In this document: positions 34,908-45,314 of the stretch, in pieces | Layout: each line of letters begins with the position of its first letter | Numbering within the stretch: the stretch's first letter is position 1 | Assembly: GCA_934401915.1 (NCBI GenBank) | Contig: CAKRSV010000005.1 | Location: 186,001-250,000 of the forward strand | Source: an uncultured Lachnospiraceae bacterium | GTDB lineage: Bacteria; Bacillota; Clostridia; Lachnospirales; Lachnospiraceae | Length of the DNA: 64,000 nt | Direction of reading: 5' to 3' | Made by a program: the position numbers and the translations under genes | The notes under the pieces: generated by a model | Told to the model about the DNA's origin: nothing | The model's database searches: none | What the model saw: the letters and a program-made list of their open reading frames with translations, nothing else

Positions 34908-35783
34908 TTAACGGCTGTGACCGCCTCCGCCATGGCTTCCGCCACCGCCGCCACCGCCGCTGTGACCGCCTCCGCCACCGCTGCTGCTCGTCTGGATCTT
35001 ATGACTCGTCACACTCTTTCGCAGGAACCGGTCCTGTCTTACCGTGAAGTTCGGGGTATGCCCCTCTACATAGGTAGACGCATTCACCGTCTTGTCACCC
35101 TTCTTGGAATTCCAGTTCAATACAATGAAGATCACCGACAGCACCAGACCTGCCACCCACGGCAGCCAGCCGGGCACATAGGTGTCAAACGCACGGATTC
35201 CCATCATATCGTGATAGAAATCGTTCACATAGGTTTTATAGGCACGGTACGGATTCGTCTCCACATAGCGGTATACATTGTCCAGGATATGATTGATGTC
35301 CGCATCCGAATACGCCGTCTTTACCTTTCCGGTGGTACAGAACCAGGTATGGATCTGTCCGTCGTCCTCTCTCGACCAGTTGTCCACCAGGATCACGCCG
35401 TCGCCGTTCGGCTTGTCGTATCCCATATTGCACTCTTCATAGAACTGCTCGGCGTACACCCGCACGTACTCAGGGGAAGATACCCAGGGATCGATCGCCG
35501 TCGCATATTCCTCCAGCGGCTCATCCAGCGTCACCAGGACAATATCGCAGCCGGTCTGCTTCTGTCTCTTATCGATCAGCTTCCGGAGCTTTTCTTCCTC
35601 CTTGTCCGTCAGCACATCCGCATAGTCGAACACTCTCTCGTCCGTCGTGCAATCCTCGTTCAGCCGGTCATAGTATGACATCTTGGCGAGCGCCGCATGA
35701 CCTCCCAGCAGGAAAAGGTACAGCGCAATGATCACACCGAGCACAATATAGATCCATTTAAAAAACTGAAAATACTGTTTCAT
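34908..35783 (-). CDS. TPM-domain membrane protein with Gly-rich tail
   Basis: 291 residues: an N-terminal membrane helix (about 8-28), a TPM domain (about 45-200) with V-F-D-Y-A-D-V-L-T and G-C-D-I-V-L-V-T-L, a second helix (about 205-225), and a basic cytoplasmic tail ending in a Gly/Ser/His-rich run. TPM proteins include phosphatase-like and photosystem repair factors; in gut Firmicutes their role is unknown. The His/Gly tail could bind metal. It follows the zinc-ribbon gene by 18 nt and probably works with it. Confidence 0.85.
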   Translation of the reverse strand: MKQYFQFFKWIYIVLGVIIALYLFLLGGHAALAKMSYYDRLNEDCTTDERVFDYADVLTDKEEEKLRKLIDKRQKQTGCDIVLVTLDEPLEEYATAIDPWVSSPEYVRVYAEQFYEECNMGYDKPNGDGVILVDNWSREDDGQIHTWFCTTGKVKTAYSDADINHILDNVYRYVETNPYRAYKTYVNDFYHDMMGIRAFDTYVPGWLPWVAGLVLSVIFIVLNWNSKKGDKTVNASTYVEGHTPNFTVRQDRFLRKSVTSHKIQTSSSGGGGGHSGGGGGGGSHGGGGHSR

Positions 35784-35801
35784 CTCTGCTTTTCCCCCTT
35801 C

Positions 35802-36785
35802 CTATAAGATTTCCAGAAAACGTATTGCAAAATAGCAGATCGCCGTCATCGTTGCAAAGAAGGAAGCGCCGTACGCCAGCACCTTCTGTCTGGATACCGG
35901 AGTCTTGCCCACCACCTTGCCGGTCTGGCCGTTTACATGGTACTGATATGTTTTTCCCTGATACTGGTAGCGGTATTCCCACACCGGCATCAATACATAG
36001 TTGACGCCGTTTCTCTGCAAATTCAGATCCTTGCGGCGCGCCTTCATGGTATTGTAGCCACTCAGCGATCCCTGCATCAGCTCCTCAGAGGCGTTCCTTG
36101 CCTTCACCTGCGCCCTGCCTTCCAGCTCCGGCGCCGACTGGTTGTAGATCTCCCCGTAAAAGCCGGACATATATTTCGGATCAAAAGCCAGCAGCTTCTG
36201 ATAATCGTATGGCTCCATCAGGTCCATCACGCCGTCGTCCATCGCATAGGAGGCGTCCACCGGGATCTTGTCGAACGAAGCCTCCATTCTTCTGACCACC
36301 TCGTAGTAGGATGTCTCCACATACTCGGTGTCTCCGCTCCGCCAGCTTCTGACCTTGGTTCCCTCTCCTTCAAAGTTGTAATCTGCATCGTAGTCGTACA
36401 GCCAGAACGGAACATAGATGCCCTGCATCTTTTCCAGGCTCTTCGACGAAAGAAAGCCCGCCGGCGTAAAAACGCGCTTTCCGAATTCCTTGTTCATGGC
36501 TTCCACCGCCTTCTTCCTGCTCACCTTGAACGGAAGCACCAGGTGCGGCTCATACACGCCCTCCACCCGCTCATTAAAGACCAGATAGCTTCCGCAGTGC
36601 TCACACTTGCTTGCGGAGGTATATTCTCCCACCTGCAGGGGCGCTCCGCAGTTCACGCACTGTGTCAGTGATCCGCCCTGCAGTACATCCTGGCTCTCCT
36701 CGCCCTCACAGTGCGGACAGTACATCGTTTCTCTGTCTGGATCAAACACGACGTTGCCGCCGCAGTTTTTACACTTAAATAGCAT
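35802..36785 (-). CDS. Zinc-ribbon protein with C-terminal membrane helix
   Basis: 327 residues from the ATG at 36785 (GGGGAG upstream); earlier in-frame starts would run into the upstream gene. Two zinc ribbons are visible at the N-terminus: C-K-N-C-G...C-P-H-C and C-V-N-C-G...C-E-H-C-G. The middle has the P-F-W-L-Y-D-Y-D motif of conserved TFIIB-like zinc-ribbon proteins that often sit beside TPM-domain genes, and one helix lies at the very C-terminus. Function unknown; perhaps membrane quality control or assembly. Confidence 0.8.
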   Translation of the reverse strand: MLFKCKNCGGNVVFDPDRETMYCPHCEGEESQDVLQGGSLTQCVNCGAPLQVGEYTSASKCEHCGSYLVFNERVEGVYEPHLVLPFKVSRKKAVEAMNKEFGKRVFTPAGFLSSKSLEKMQGIYVPFWLYDYDADYNFEGEGTKVRSWRSGDTEYVETSYYEVVRRMEASFDKIPVDASYAMDDGVMDLMEPYDYQKLLAFDPKYMSGFYGEIYNQSAPELEGRAQVKARNASEELMQGSLSGYNTMKARRKDLNLQRNGVNYVLMPVWEYRYQYQGKTYQYHVNGQTGKVVGKTPVSRQKVLAYGASFFATMTAICYFAIRFLEIL

Positions 36786-36835
36786 ACACTTCTCCCCTCT
36801 GTTCGTTTTCTTGCATTTTATCTGTTGTTCTATTT

Positions 36836-38239
36836 CTATTCCCTGCCGTCCCAGCAGTATGTACACAGCTTGCATTTATCAATGCCGACCGACTCTATCA
36901 TATCATCCAGCCGGTGATAACGCAAAGATGTAAAATTCAGTTTCTGCCGGATCGACTCGAGCATATCCCGGTACTGTGTGCTCTCCGGGTCAGCGTAGGC
37001 GCTCAGGTTCGGATACCGGTTGCCCTCCATCTCCTCGATCACGCGCCGCGTGATCAGTTCCATCTCCGAGGTGGAACGGGAAAAATTCAGATACTTGCAC
37101 CCGTAAAGGAGCGGCGGACACGCCGGACGGATATGCACCTCTTTTGCTCCGCTCTGGTAGAGGAATTCCGTCGTCTCCCGAAGCTGGGTTCCTCTCACGA
37201 TCGAATCGTCGATCAGAAGAAGGCTCCGGTCCTTGATCAGATCATGCACCGGAATAAGCTTCATCTTCGCGATCAGATTCCGCTGGCTCTGGATCGTCGG
37301 CATGAAAGAGCGCGGCCAGGTCGGCGTATACTTGATAAACGGTCTGGAAAAAGGAATCCCCGAAGCGTTCGCATAACCGATGGCGTGCGCCGTCCCGGAA
37401 TCCGGGACTCCGGCTACGATATCCGGCTTCGCGTCATCCCGCTTCGCCAGCATCGCCCCGCAGTTGTAACGCATCCGCTCCACGCTGATCCCCTCGTAGG
37501 ATGAAGAAGGATACCCGTAGTAGATCCACAGGAACGTACAGATCTTCATCTCCTTGCCGGGACTTGCCAGCGTCTGTACACCCTCCGGTGTCACCGCGAC
37601 GATCTCTCCCGGTCCAAGCTCCCGCTCTGTCTGGTAGCCCAGATTCAGATAGGCAAAGCTCTCGAAGGATACGCAGTATGCGTTCTCCTTCCTTCCGACA
37701 GCGACCGGCGTCCTGCCGTAGCGGTCCCTTGCGGCATAGATTCCCTTGGGCGTCATCAAAAGCATTGTCATGGAGCCTTCGATCCGCTCCTGCGCATACC
37801 GGATTCCTTCCACCAGATGATCCTTGCGGTTGATGATGGCGGCTACCAGCTCCGTCGCATTGATGTCGCCTCCGCTCATCTCCAGAAAATGCCCGTGCCC
37901 GTCGTCAAAAAGCTCCTTCACCAGCTCGTCCTTATTGTTGATCTTACCCACCGTGGTGATCGCATAGGTTCCATGATGCGAACGCACGATCAGCGGCTGC
38001 GGCTCGTAATCGGAGATACATCCGATACCAAGATGCCCCTGCATGGTGTTGGCGTCCTTGTCAAATTTCGTCCGAAACGGCGCGTTCTCGATGTTGTGGA
38101 TCGCACGGTCAAATCCGTTCTCCTTGTCATACACCGCCATACCGGCGCGTCTCGTCCCCAGATGGGAATGATAATCTGTCCCGAAGAACAGATCAAAAAT
38201 ACAGTTTTCCTTTGAAGCAACTCCAAAAAAACCACCCAT
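36836..38239 (-). CDS. PurF-like amidotransferase lacking the N-terminal catalytic Cys
   Basis: 467 residues, homologous over the full length to amidophosphoribosyltransferase. The Ntn-hydrolase half begins M-G-G-F-F-G where PurF has Cys-Gly-Val/Ile-Phe-Gly, so the nucleophile that releases ammonia from glutamine is replaced by Gly. The phosphoribosyl half is intact with L-L-L-I-D-D-S-I-V-R-G-T. Cysteines at positions matching the Bacillus iron-sulfur cluster remain (C-T-F-L-W-I-Y, Y-G-C-K-Y, C-K-L-C-T-Y-C). It may use free ammonia or have another role. An upstream GTG start (38248) would not supply a Cys. It has its own promoter and no other purine genes nearby. Confidence 0.85.
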   Translation of the reverse strand: MGGFFGVASKENCIFDLFFGTDYHSHLGTRRAGMAVYDKENGFDRAIHNIENAPFRTKFDKDANTMQGHLGIGCISDYEPQPLIVRSHHGTYAITTVGKINNKDELVKELFDDGHGHFLEMSGGDINATELVAAIINRKDHLVEGIRYAQERIEGSMTMLLMTPKGIYAARDRYGRTPVAVGRKENAYCVSFESFAYLNLGYQTERELGPGEIVAVTPEGVQTLASPGKEMKICTFLWIYYGYPSSSYEGISVERMRYNCGAMLAKRDDAKPDIVAGVPDSGTAHAIGYANASGIPFSRPFIKYTPTWPRSFMPTIQSQRNLIAKMKLIPVHDLIKDRSLLLIDDSIVRGTQLRETTEFLYQSGAKEVHIRPACPPLLYGCKYLNFSRSTSEMELITRRVIEEMEGNRYPNLSAYADPESTQYRDMLESIRQKLNFTSLRYHRLDDMIESVGIDKCKLCTYCWDGRE

Positions 38240-38308
38240 GATCGTCACCTGTTCCCTTTATGTATTCTGTTATCCGTCTGCTTTCCAAAGAATGACACAG
38301 ACATGTTT

Positions 38309-38338
38309 ATTGTATCGTTCTCACGATCACTCTGTCAA
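38309..38338 (-). promoter_or_regulatory. Promoter of purF-like gene
   Basis: Minus strand TTGACA, 18-bp spacer, TACAAT, about 70 nt upstream of the start. I see no purine riboswitch core. Confidence 0.65.
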
Positions 38339-38402
38339 TCTCCTTACGCCGTTTTCTATCAACAGTTCGACCATAGACAGCACGCGGGTGTCTGCACACA
38401 AA

Positions 38403-38432
38403 GGACGGTCTGCCATAGCGGCCAGACCGTCC
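38403..38432 (-). terminator. Terminator of the mannan operon
   Basis: GGACGGTCTG / CAGACCGTCC arms (10 bp, 10-nt loop) followed on the minus strand by TTTGTGTG, 21 nt after the last gene of the operon. Confidence 0.75.
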
Positions 38433-38453
38433 CATAAGCTCTGTTCTGTTTTC

Positions 38454-39575
38454 TCAGGAAATCTTCTCCGTCAGCTTGTGACGAAGGAAGTTGCTGAGCA
38501 GCTCCGCTGCCTGAATATGATTGCGGTAGCCCGGATGACATCTGGAACCCACCGTATCATCGTTCGTCTCCGGCAGGGAGAGATAACATACCCTGTGATC
38601 CCCGCTCTCTCTGCGGTAGTCTGCGATCGCATCGCTGATCGGCTCCTGCAGACCGTACCCCAGCATACCGTAGCACCAGACGATCACTGCCTGCGGGTTG
38701 CACTCGCGGATCGTTTTCAGGAACGCGGTCACGCCGTCCTTTATCAGGCGCACGTCCTCTTCGGCAAAGCTGCCGTCCGGCTTCCGCTCCGCCTTGTAGG
38801 TTTCCCCGGTCTTTTCATCCGTCCAGCGCGGCTGATCAAATCCGCTGGCGTCGTTCGTCCCCAGATTCACTACCACCGCGTCAGGCTGCCAGTTCTGGAA
38901 ATTCCAGGGCTGTGTACCGCCGAGCGCTTTGCAGGTTTCCCCCGGCATAATGCTGCACACTTCCCGGTAGAACCGTGGCAGCGCCGAATGGAGATTATTG
39001 TCCCAGCCATGATGGATCCCAAATCCGCTCTGGGAAAAGATCCGGCACTCCGCATCCAGCATCCCCGCCGTCAGATGCGCATAGCCTCTCTGCGCAGAGA
39101 AGAACATCGGGATCCAGTCCTCCTCCTTCTTCGCGCCAAAGGTACCTTCTCCTGAGGTAATGCTGTCTCCGATAAATTCAATCCTGCACTTCTTCTCTTC
39201 CACCGGAAAAAACGTTCCATCCAGGCGCAGTGCATGAATGTGCAGGAATGATTCCCCGTCGTCGCTCATCGCCTGCAGATCCTTATAGAACCGCACGTTC
39301 TTCGTCGCCTCCGGGCTCATCCCACGAAAGAGCGGGATCCAGTATCTCCCCTTCGGGAGCATCTGTCTGCCGATCCAGTCTCCGTTGACCGTGTAGCTGA
39401 ACCACGGTTCATAGACCTCATACACAGACTCTACTTCCACCCAGAGTTCACTTCCGGTAACGTTTACCTCAAACCCGCTCGCTGTCCAGAACAGCGTCAG
39501 CGGATCTCTTCTGTCCGTAGTCCTCCCGTGGATCTTGATCTCATCGATCTCTCCGATCGCTATTTCTCTCATCAT
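38454..39575 (-). CDS. CE2-like SGNH acetylesterase
   Basis: 373 residues. An N-terminal beta-sandwich (about 1-125) precedes an SGNH hydrolase domain, the CE2 arrangement. Ser138 lies in G-D-S-I-T-S-G-E-G, the oxyanion Asn in G-T-N-D (239-242), and His347 in S-R-C-H-P-G. There is no signal peptide, so it acts in the cytoplasm on imported oligosaccharides. CE2 enzymes in Roseburia mannan loci remove acetyl groups from mannose; the role here follows from locus context. Last gene of the operon. Confidence 0.85.
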   Translation of the reverse strand: MMREIAIGEIDEIKIHGRTTDRRDPLTLFWTASGFEVNVTGSELWVEVESVYEVYEPWFSYTVNGDWIGRQMLPKGRYWIPLFRGMSPEATKNVRFYKDLQAMSDDGESFLHIHALRLDGTFFPVEEKKCRIEFIGDSITSGEGTFGAKKEEDWIPMFFSAQRGYAHLTAGMLDAECRIFSQSGFGIHHGWDNNLHSALPRFYREVCSIMPGETCKALGGTQPWNFQNWQPDAVVVNLGTNDASGFDQPRWTDEKTGETYKAERKPDGSFAEEDVRLIKDGVTAFLKTIRECNPQAVIVWCYGMLGYGLQEPISDAIADYRRESGDHRVCYLSLPETNDDTVGSRCHPGYRNHIQAAELLSNFLRHKLTEKIS

Positions 39576-39620
39576 TTTCTGTCCCCATACCGCGCTGTCA
39601 GGCGCGTTGCCTTCTCTCTA

Positions 39621-41930
39621 TTACTGATTCACCGTCGACACGATGATCTTCATCTCGCCCTGGATGCTCACTTCTCCCATACCGGCAGGCAGGATGAGGT
39701 GATCGCCCTTTTTCACCATGCGTCCCTCGATCAGTCCTTCCCCTTCCAGGATGCTTACATTCAGGAACGGATATTTCTGCTCTACGGATACCGGCTTTGT
39801 GATGTTCATCAGCCATACCTGATAATAGTCGCAGTTGATCAGCAGGTTCATCTCATTGTCCGGAAGCTCGGCCGCACGCTTCACGCACTCCTGCGCCGGC
39901 GCTGCGGGAACGGTGATCACATCGATACTCTGCTGTACGTGCAGTTCTCTCGGCTTGCCGTCCGTCAGTCTGTCGTAATCGTATACCCGGTAGGTCACAT
40001 CGCTGTTCTGCTGCGTCTCGAGCACCATCACGCCGCCCTTGATCGCGTGCATACATCCCGGATTGATCTGGATAAAGTCGCCCTTGTGGATCGGGATCTC
40101 ACGGATCAGCTCGCTCCACTTTCCAGAGCGGATCATATCCTCCAGCTCTTCCTTGGTCTTTGCATTGTGTCCGACTACCAGCGTGGAATCTTCCTTGCAG
40201 TCCAGCACATACCAGCACTCGGTCTTTCCGAGCGATCCGTTCTCATGCACTCCCGCATAAGCGTCGTCCGGGTGTACCTGGATGCTCAGATCTTCCTTGG
40301 CGTCGATGATCTTGATCAGGAGCGGGAAACGGTCCAGTCCCAGATTGCCGAACAGCTCCGGCTCTTTCTCGAAGAGTCCCGAAAGCGTCTCACCCTTGTA
40401 GATGCCATCGCGGATCACACAGTCGCCATTCGGATGCGCGCTGATCGCCCAGCACTCGCCGGTGTCCTCTCCTGGGATCGCGTAGCCGTACTCGTCGCGC
40501 AGCCTGCTTCCGCCCCAGATCCTTTCCTTAAATACCGGCTCTAAAAAGATCGGTTGTCTTTCCTTTTGATTACATGTCAGATTCATTCCATTTCCCTCTA
40601 TCACTTTCTGATACCAGAATGCGGAATCCTTCACGATCCGCTCCTGTGTCTCATAATCTACATACACGATACCAAAACGTTCCGTGTAGCCCTTGTCCCA
40701 CTCGAAATTGTCGAGGAAGGTCCACAGGAAATATCCCCGGACGTCCGCACCCTCGTCGTTTGCCTGCTGCAGAGCGGACAGGTAACGATCCAGAAAATCC
40801 TGCCGGTTCGGATCGTGCACTCTTCCATCCACCGACACCACATCGTGACAGGACATACCGTTCTCCGTGATGTACAGCGGCAGCTGATAGCGCTCATACA
40901 GAAACTTCACGCCCCAGTACAGACACTGCGGAGTAACCGGCCAGTTTGCCGCCGTCTTGGGATTGCCGGTCGGTCTGTCTATAAACTCCGGCTCTCCGTT
41001 TTCTCCAGCCCGGATGGGATAGCCGTTGTAAATATTCTGTCCCATGAAGTCAAGCGGCTGGGAGATCAGCTTCATATCCTCCGGCGTGATCTTTGGCAGA
41101 TAAGCCGCATATTTTTTCAGCCCTTCCTCCGGATACTTTCCAAGAAATACCGGATCGCTGAACCACGCCACATTCCAGGTCCAGTTTCCGATCGGCTGAT
41201 AGAAGCCAAACAGCACCTTCTTTGCCGCCTCGATATCCTCCGGCTTGTCTGACGCAGGGTACGCCATGCCGCAGGTCGGCGCATATCCGACCTTGATCGA
41301 CTGCTTTGCGTGCTCGCGCAGGGCGATCACAGCCTTTCCGTGCGCCTTGAGCGCGTTGTGCGCGATCTGGAACACTTCCCGCGGCGGCAGCTTGGCGCCG
41401 GGCGCCTGTACACCGGACAAATGTCCCAGCCCGACGAAGCACTGCGGCTCGTTCAACGTGATAAAATACTCGCAGATATCTGAAAAATTCTCCGCCACCA
41501 CCTTCGCATACTCTGCAAACCAGTCGCTGACCTCTTCGTTCAGCCAGCCTCCCCGGTCCTGCAACGCCTGCGGAAACTCCCAGTGATACATCGTAAGGTA
41601 CGGCGTGATGCCGTTCTTCTTCATCTCCAGGATCATATCGCGGTACAGCGCCACCGCCTTTTCATTGACCTTTCCGGTTCCCTCCGGCATAAGCCGTGAC
41701 CAGCTTATCGAAAAACGGTAAGCCTTGATCCCCAGAAGCCGCATCAGCCGGTAGTCCTCCGGGTAGCGGTGCATATGGTCGTCCGCCACCCTCGCGTCGC
41801 TGTGATCCGGGATATGGCCGTCCAGTATAAAGCTGTCCCAGATACACCTGCCTGCGCCGTCCTGCGCATCTCTTCCTTCTATCTGGTAGGCGCTGCTCGC
41901 CACTCCCCAGACAAAATCGTCTCGAAACAT
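39621..41930 (-). CDS. GH1 glycosidase fused to class I mannose-6-phosphate isomerase
   Basis: 769 residues from the ATG at 41930 (GGGAGG upstream). Residues 1-450 are a complete GH1 domain with acid/base Glu161 in T-L-N-E-P and nucleophile Glu356 in I-T-E-N-G. Residues about 459-769 are a complete type I mannose-6-phosphate isomerase with E-P-V-F-K-E-R-I-W-G-G, zinc ligands in I-Q-V-H-P and T-E-C-W-Y, and P-G-C-M-H-A. They are joined in frame by an 8-residue linker with no internal stop. GH1 would trim beta-glucosyl or mannosyl ends; the isomerase converts mannose-6-P to fructose-6-P. No signal peptide. The fusion looks natural because both halves keep all key residues. Confidence 0.92.
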   Translation of the reverse strand: MFRDDFVWGVASSAYQIEGRDAQDGAGRCIWDSFILDGHIPDHSDARVADDHMHRYPEDYRLMRLLGIKAYRFSISWSRLMPEGTGKVNEKAVALYRDMILEMKKNGITPYLTMYHWEFPQALQDRGGWLNEEVSDWFAEYAKVVAENFSDICEYFITLNEPQCFVGLGHLSGVQAPGAKLPPREVFQIAHNALKAHGKAVIALREHAKQSIKVGYAPTCGMAYPASDKPEDIEAAKKVLFGFYQPIGNWTWNVAWFSDPVFLGKYPEEGLKKYAAYLPKITPEDMKLISQPLDFMGQNIYNGYPIRAGENGEPEFIDRPTGNPKTAANWPVTPQCLYWGVKFLYERYQLPLYITENGMSCHDVVSVDGRVHDPNRQDFLDRYLSALQQANDEGADVRGYFLWTFLDNFEWDKGYTERFGIVYVDYETQERIVKDSAFWYQKVIEGNGMNLTCNQKERQPIFLEPVFKERIWGGSRLRDEYGYAIPGEDTGECWAISAHPNGDCVIRDGIYKGETLSGLFEKEPELFGNLGLDRFPLLIKIIDAKEDLSIQVHPDDAYAGVHENGSLGKTECWYVLDCKEDSTLVVGHNAKTKEELEDMIRSGKWSELIREIPIHKGDFIQINPGCMHAIKGGVMVLETQQNSDVTYRVYDYDRLTDGKPRELHVQQSIDVITVPAAPAQECVKRAAELPDNEMNLLINCDYYQVWLMNITKPVSVEQKYPFLNVSILEGEGLIEGRMVKKGDHLILPAGMGEVSIQGEMKIIVSTVNQ

Positions 41931-41978
41931 GTATCCTCCCTCTCTTCCCGGCGTCTGCCGTGGAAGCACCTGTCTTTT

Positions 41979-44117
41979 TTATATGATGAATTTGCCGATC
42001 GCATCATCCAGCGCACGCACATCGCGGCTTAAATTGTCCGCCTGTCTTACCAGCTCGGCGATCACTTCGTTCTGGCCTCCCAGACTCGTCGTCACCTGCT
42101 GGGTGGCTGCCGCCATCTCCTGCGCTACCGCCGAGATATTCTGAATGGAATCCTGTACCTGATCCTTCTCGTCAGAAATCTCTCCAAGCCGCTCCACGGT
42201 GACGCGGATGCCCTGTGCCAATGCAGCAACACTCTGATTGATCCGGTCAAAAACTTCCACCGTCTGCTGCAAAGCCTCTGCCTGCTTCACGATCATCTCT
42301 TCCGTTCTTCTCGCAGATTCCGTCGTCTTGTCCGTCGTGTTTCCGATGTTTGCCACGATCTCGTGGATCTTGTCACCGGATGCCTTGGACTGGTCTGCCA
42401 GCTTGCGGATCTCCTCTGCCACAACGGCAAAGCCTCTTCCTGCTTCGCCCGCTCTCGCCGCCTCGATGGACGCGTTCAGCGACAGCAGATTCGTCTGTCC
42501 GGCGATACTGTTGATCACCTCGACAAACTCCTTGATCTCTTCCGAGTTTCTCTGTACCTCTTCAATATTGCCGACCAGTTCTCTGGTCAGTTCTACGGTG
42601 CGTGTGCTCTCGTCGTTCAGTCCGTGGATGATCTGTTTTCCTTCCTCCACCGCTCCGATCGCCTGATCTGCCGCTCTTCCCATGCTGTCTGTCTGGCTGA
42701 CCACCGCGCCGATATTGTCTGCGAACGCCACCATCTTCTCGCTGCCGGCTTCCGTCTCAAGCGCCTGGTGCTGTACGCCCTGCGCCAGATCCTCCATCGT
42801 CTGTGAAGTGCTGTCGATCGACTGGCTGATGCCGCCCGCCTGCGCGGATACATCCGTCGCCATCCGGCTGACCTTCGTTCCGAAGTTCTTCATGTCGTTC
42901 ATCAGTGCCCGTATGCTCTCCAGCATGGAATTCAGACTTGCCGTCAGCAGCCCGAACTCATCTTTGCGCTTCGTTGCAAAGTGGCTGGTCAGATCTCCCT
43001 CTGCCACCTTGGAAAGTCCTCCTGTCACTTCTTTGACTGTCTTAGAGATCCCCATCGAGATCTTGCCGCCGCACAGAAGTGCCGCTGCGGTCGCAAGGAT
43101 GACCATGATGACCGTGATCACGCCGATCGACCTCGCCTGCTCTGTAAGGTTGCTGCGCGGAATCAGTGCACAGAGCATGATCCCTGTCTTTTTCACAGGC
43201 ATCGCTATGTATACATAACTCTTTCCCTTAACCTTAACCGTCAGATTCGTGAGTTCTTCCGACTCCCTGCTCTCTTCCAAAAAGCTCTGTCCCACAAAGT
43301 AAGTCTCATCCTGCACCAGTTCCTGTTCGCCATCCGGATTCTGAATGACTGCCACTTCTCTTCCATCTCTGGTCACGACTGCCTTCACGCTGTTCTTTCC
43401 AAAATCCATCTCAGCGAGCATATCCTGCACGGTCTCCATCTTGATATCGAACATCAAAAAGGCGTCTGCCTTGGACAGCTTCTGATAAAATGTCATCGCA
43501 TAATCTTCCGGACCGGTCGTGAGACAGCCGTCCAGATAGCTGTGATAGCCAAGCCATGCGTTCTTGGCGGTCTTGTTCTCCACAAAATACTGGCCCTCCG
43601 GGCTTGCGTCAAAATCAGCCTTGGGATTTTCCGTCATGCTTCCGCTCAGGGAAGTCAGATAGGTTCCCTCCGCAGGAATGATGCTGTAGCTGTTGATATA
43701 GCTGCTCGTCCCGCGCGCATTGCCCAGCATCGTCTTTGCGCCGCGAAGTGCCTCCAGGGAAGCCGTATCTTTCTTCTTGTACAATCTTCCATAGTAGTTT
43801 GACACATCATCGTTGGTGATCGCCTCGACCGCCTTGTTCGATATCGTGGTGCACATCAGCCCGAGATAGCTTCCCGTCGCGCGCACCGTCGATTCCGCCG
43901 ACTTCTCATACTGCCCTACAACACCTGAGCTTGCCGACAGATAGGAGCCCGCTCCCAGGATCACCATCATAATTACCGGCACCATAAAAGCCGCCAGAAG
44001 TGTCTGCATGATAGACCTTCTGCCGCCCTGTATGGCTGCCATCTTTTTGTTGTTTACTTTACTCTTTTTTTCTTTAACCTTTTTCTCTCTCTTACCTTTA
44101 ACCCCGCTTTTTGTCAT
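41979..44117 (-). CDS. Methyl-accepting chemotaxis protein
   Basis: 712 residues from the ATG at 44117 (GGAGGG 6 nt upstream). A basic N-terminus leads to one membrane helix (about 38-60), a Cache-type extracellular sensor domain (about 62-310), a second helix (about 320-345), HAMP, and a cytoplasmic signalling domain with the hairpin tip [20 protein letters not shown]. It sits inside the mannan operon between the GH1-isomerase and CE17-like genes, so it is likely induced by mannan and may sense mannooligosaccharides or another cue there. No chemotaxis kinase genes are nearby; output could be flagella or the type IV pili. Confidence 0.93.
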   Translation of the reverse strand: MTKSGVKGKREKKVKEKKSKVNNKKMAAIQGGRRSIMQTLLAAFMVPVIMMVILGAGSYLSASSGVVGQYEKSAESTVRATGSYLGLMCTTISNKAVEAITNDDVSNYYGRLYKKKDTASLEALRGAKTMLGNARGTSSYINSYSIIPAEGTYLTSLSGSMTENPKADFDASPEGQYFVENKTAKNAWLGYHSYLDGCLTTGPEDYAMTFYQKLSKADAFLMFDIKMETVQDMLAEMDFGKNSVKAVVTRDGREVAVIQNPDGEQELVQDETYFVGQSFLEESRESEELTNLTVKVKGKSYVYIAMPVKKTGIMLCALIPRSNLTEQARSIGVITVIMVILATAAALLCGGKISMGISKTVKEVTGGLSKVAEGDLTSHFATKRKDEFGLLTASLNSMLESIRALMNDMKNFGTKVSRMATDVSAQAGGISQSIDSTSQTMEDLAQGVQHQALETEAGSEKMVAFADNIGAVVSQTDSMGRAADQAIGAVEEGKQIIHGLNDESTRTVELTRELVGNIEEVQRNSEEIKEFVEVINSIAGQTNLLSLNASIEAARAGEAGRGFAVVAEEIRKLADQSKASGDKIHEIVANIGNTTDKTTESARRTEEMIVKQAEALQQTVEVFDRINQSVAALAQGIRVTVERLGEISDEKDQVQDSIQNISAVAQEMAAATQQVTTSLGGQNEVIAELVRQADNLSRDVRALDDAIGKFII

Positions 44118-44133
44118 ACACATCCCTCCATCA

Positions 44134-45255
44134 TTATCTGGAGCCGATCACCGATACCAGATAGAACGGCGCTGCATCCTCTTCGGTTGCCTGTATGATC
44201 TCAATGTCTATCTGGTGAACTTCATCTTTCAGTCCCCTGGCAATCGTCTCAATATAGAGACAGTCACCCCAGTCTTCCTTAAAATTAGAGTCCAGGATCA
44301 CACTCTTGTCCTCTTCTCCGTCGATCCACACTCTGCCCACCGGCGCCGGTCGGCGGATGGATTTCCGGTACTGGATCGCGAGCCCTGTCGCCGCAACAGA
44401 AAAGCTGATCTTATCGCCCTGCTTCGCCGCCGTCCAGCCGCGTTTGAACAGATCCGTGATCTCCTTCTGCTTCCCCGGATCTGCCACAAATCCCGCAAGC
44501 ACCGGCTCGCTGTTCCAGTTCTGGTAGCGAACCGACTCCTCGTACCGGTTCTCTGTGATCGGAGCGGGAAGCTCCTTTGGAAGATCCGTTTCCTCACGCT
44601 TTATGTCGGCGAGCACTTCCTCCAAAAAGGTCGTGACCACCTTTGCAACCAGCGCGTGTCCCTCGTCATTCGGGTGCAGATCATCCGGAGTGATCGTTCT
44701 TCTCTCGATCGCTCCGCTCTCAATCTCCGGCCAGATCGTCGCCTTCATGCTGACCATCGGAATCTGATAATGCTTTGCCACCTGCAGGTGCATCTCTTCG
44801 GCATTGCAGCCGTCGTCGTAGCGGACATTGTTCATCAGCATAAACGCCGGTCTTTTCTCTGCCTTCAGGATCGTGCGGACCAGTCCTTCGTATGTCTCCT
44901 TAAAAAACTCCGTATTGTCGTCGTTGACGGCAAACTCCGTCAACACAAAATCCGGCTCATACTGCAGCAGATGCTCCTGTACCCGGCTGACGCCGTACTG
45001 TGATGTCGTCCCCCCGATCCCCGCATTGCGGTATACCACTTCTGCCATCGGGAATTTTTCTTTCCACCACGTATAAACCAGATACGCATAGCAGGATTCC
45101 GGAACGGAGGAGAGGCTCCCCTGTGTAATGGAGCCTCCTAAAAATCCAACGCATACCTTTTCGCCTGCAAGCGCCTTCTTCATGCAATTCTTGATTGCCT
45201 GCCAATTTCCCTTATTGATCAAGCCTTTTTCAAAACTAATGCCGGTTTTCAGCAT
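44134..45255 (-). CDS. CE17-like SGNH acetylmannan esterase with CBM35-like domain
   Basis: 373 residues. SGNH domain (about 1-220): Ser42 in G-G-S-I-T-Q-G, Gly in N-A-G-I-G, Asn in A-V-N-D-D, and the Asp/His pair in P-D-D-L-H-P. A beta-rich domain follows (about 225-373) matching the CBM35-like extension of CE17 enzymes of Roseburia, which remove 2-O-acetyl groups from mannose. No signal peptide. AGGAGGT is 6 nt before the ATG. Together with the CE2-like enzyme it gives the two complementary esterases known from mannan loci. Confidence 0.88.
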   Translation of the reverse strand: MLKTGISFEKGLINKGNWQAIKNCMKKALAGEKVCVGFLGGSITQGSLSSVPESCYAYLVYTWWKEKFPMAEVVYRNAGIGGTTSQYGVSRVQEHLLQYEPDFVLTEFAVNDDNTEFFKETYEGLVRTILKAEKRPAFMLMNNVRYDDGCNAEEMHLQVAKHYQIPMVSMKATIWPEIESGAIERRTITPDDLHPNDEGHALVAKVVTTFLEEVLADIKREETDLPKELPAPITENRYEESVRYQNWNSEPVLAGFVADPGKQKEITDLFKRGWTAAKQGDKISFSVAATGLAIQYRKSIRRPAPVGRVWIDGEEDKSVILDSNFKEDWGDCLYIETIARGLKDEVHQIDIEIIQATEEDAAPFYLVSVIGSR

Positions 45256-45314
45256 AGCGCTACCTCCTGTCCATTCCGGAATCTATCTGTTTCTCCCCCT
45301 GAAAATCTTACCTC

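Noticed and set aside
34905..35000. GCC-rich repeats resembling a CRISPR-like or structural repeat
   Set aside because: They encode the Gly/Ser/His tail of the TPM-domain protein.
38249..38453. Purine riboswitch before the purF-like gene
   Set aside because: No recognisable purine-aptamer core; only a plain promoter and the terminator of the upstream operon are seen.
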